DNA of 64,000 bases from Hysterium pulicare CBS 123377 (Eukaryota > Ascomycota > Dothideomycetes > Hysteriales > Hysteriaceae), in the NCBI GenBank assembly GCA_000467715.1, contig AJFK01000001.1, positions 1 through 64,000 of the forward strand, given 5' to 3'. Positions 62,927-64,000 of the stretch are shown here, piece after piece; position 1 is the first letter of the stretch, and each line of letters starts with the position of its first letter. The notes beneath the pieces are model-generated. The model saw only the letters and a list, made by a program, of their open reading frames with translations, ran no database searches and was not told where the DNA came from. Position numbers and translations under genes: made by a program.

Positions 62927-64000
62927 ATGGAGCTTCTTGACCTTCCTCCAGAGCTTTTCGAGTATGTCATTCATGACCTAGTGACGACGGTGGGGATTCG
63001 GACCGTACAAAAGTACAGGGAGGTTTGCAGTGAGTCAAATGCAAAAAGCTGTGAGTTGACTAAAGCTTATCCAGAACAGAGGTATTCGACCAGGCTATCT
63101 CTCATGACGTGTATGTCAATCAATCTCTCGAAGCCTTCAGTGGGCCTGCTATGCACCTCCTGACCAAGGAGATTATGCCCGACTTTCTCTTCAATAAGAT
63201 TAAAAAACGTTGCGGCGCTCATGAATATCTCCCGTTATCAATTTCCCGAGCTGTGGATATGGTCTTGTCTCAAACAAAAGACAAATCTGAAGCTACAAAG
63301 GTTGAGTACACCAAGCTCGCTTGCAGACTTTGCGACAACTGGAGTCCTTGGTCTACATACACGCTTCTCAGCTCTGGCCCAAATCCTTGGTCCCTACAAA
63401 GATGCAGTGAGGGGACTGCTCCGGAAAATATCATTGGACTCGACAAAGCTCTTGCTGTCGCGGTTGCCATTGGAGACATATCCTTAGTAGAGCACTTTTT
63501 GAAACAGGGAGCCGATCCTCGCCACAAAACTCTGTACTATGGTCATCCATTGGGCATAGCAGCCCGTTTAGGGCACATTGACGTTGTGAAGTTAATCTTG
63601 GTAACCTTCACATGCTTTCGTCTGGACTCGGATACTCCAGACGAAGACAGTCCCCAGTATTTGGAAAACTTGGACAGTGCCTTCCGCCAAGCTCTCGACC
63701 GGAACCAAATCGAAATTGCGAAGGTTTTAATAAGATGGACTGCACATAGTATTTCCAAAATGCCAAAGCAAACCTACAATGGATGGCTATCCGCTGCTGT
63801 TCTGCGAGGCCAACTTGATGTACTGCGAGGTTTGATGAATGTCAGAACTACAGGCGGTCCCAAGGTTTCTTACGAAACCTTCATATTGCCGTGTAGGCAT
63901 GGACAAGAGGCCGTTGTGCGATTCTTTTTGGATGAGAAGAAGGTCGATGTCAAGAAGCTGCGATGCGGTTCTCGCGACACTCCGCTTGCTGCTGCAGTGG
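62927..64000 (+). CDS. F-box-like/ankyrin-repeat protein, tandem copy 2 (3' end outside window)
   Basis: Partial. Exon 1 (62927-63029, 103 nt) encodes MELLDLPPELFEYVIHDLVT, the same F-box-like opening as copy 1, and splices in phase 1 (GTGAGT...GAACAG) to 63080, giving VCKVFDQAISHDVYVNQSLE. The frame then stays open to the window edge. Ankyrin repeats: VAVAIGDISLVEHFLKQGAD, AARLGHIDVVKLILV, ALDRNQIEIAKVLI, AVLRGQLDVLRGLM, CRHGQEAVVRFFLDEKKVDV. The C-terminus and true length are not visible. Paralogue of 60975-62386, so this is a tandem duplication. Confidence 0.8.

Overview
The window is nuclear DNA of a filamentous ascomycete (Pezizomycotina, probably a leotiomycete-like plant-associated or saprotrophic mould). 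This rests on short GT-AG introns (about 43-100 nt, with CTAAC/CTGAC-like branch points), a Zn2Cys6 regulator, an AA9 polysaccharide monooxygenase, a CE4 chitin deacetylase, DUF1772, DUF7053, DUF4419 and DUF7708 fungal families, and a NACHT/STAND gene with a fungal N-terminal domain. No tRNA, rRNA or CRISPR was seen. All splice models were worked out by eye from reading frames and splice signals.

Layout. 0-5 kb: an F-box/LRR protein with a C-terminal CaaX box and a DUF1772 membrane protein. 5-13 kb: a NACHT-like ORF without a Walker A motif, a DUF7708 protein and a large AAA+ ATPase with a DUF7025-type N-terminus. 14-26 kb: a DUF7053 protein, a broken STAND-type N-terminal domain gene, a secreted six-hairpin-like glycosidase, a MARVEL protein, an AA9 LPMO and a damaged or mis-spliced DUF4419 gene.

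26-44 kb is the most unusual part: a duplicated gene module. Each copy has a coiled-coil protein transcribed divergently from an Hsp70-like ATPase and, nearby, a small protein ending in a PPWED motif. A NACHT-ankyrin gene carrying a frameshift lies between the two copies. The paralogues share intron positions and C-terminal motifs, so the duplication is old and each family is kept as a set. I infer a chaperone-like module linked to STAND/NLR-type immunity or incompatibility; this is not demonstrated.

44-51 kb: a membrane-anchored ricin-like lectin, a second Walker-A-less NACHT-like ORF with a fresh 54-bp internal duplication, a QCR8 (complex III subunit 8) gene with an in-frame TGA, a vacuolar-type cation/H+ exchanger with a very long loop, and an AT-rich RIP-like relic. 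51-64 kb: a zinc-less MDR oxidoreductase, an amidohydrolase with an acidic tail, a Zn2Cys6 regulator, a chitin-deacetylase-like protein, a frameshifted enoyl-reductase-like gene, and two tandem F-box-like/ankyrin paralogues, the second running off the window end.

Taken together the window mixes ordinary housekeeping genes (QCR8, cation exchanger, SCF F-box) with a high density of STAND/NLR-type pieces (NACHT, two degenerate NACHT-like ORFs, DUF7708, a Helo-like N-terminal domain, ankyrins, Hsp70-like ATPases). Several of these pieces are broken, which fits a fast-evolving accessory region.
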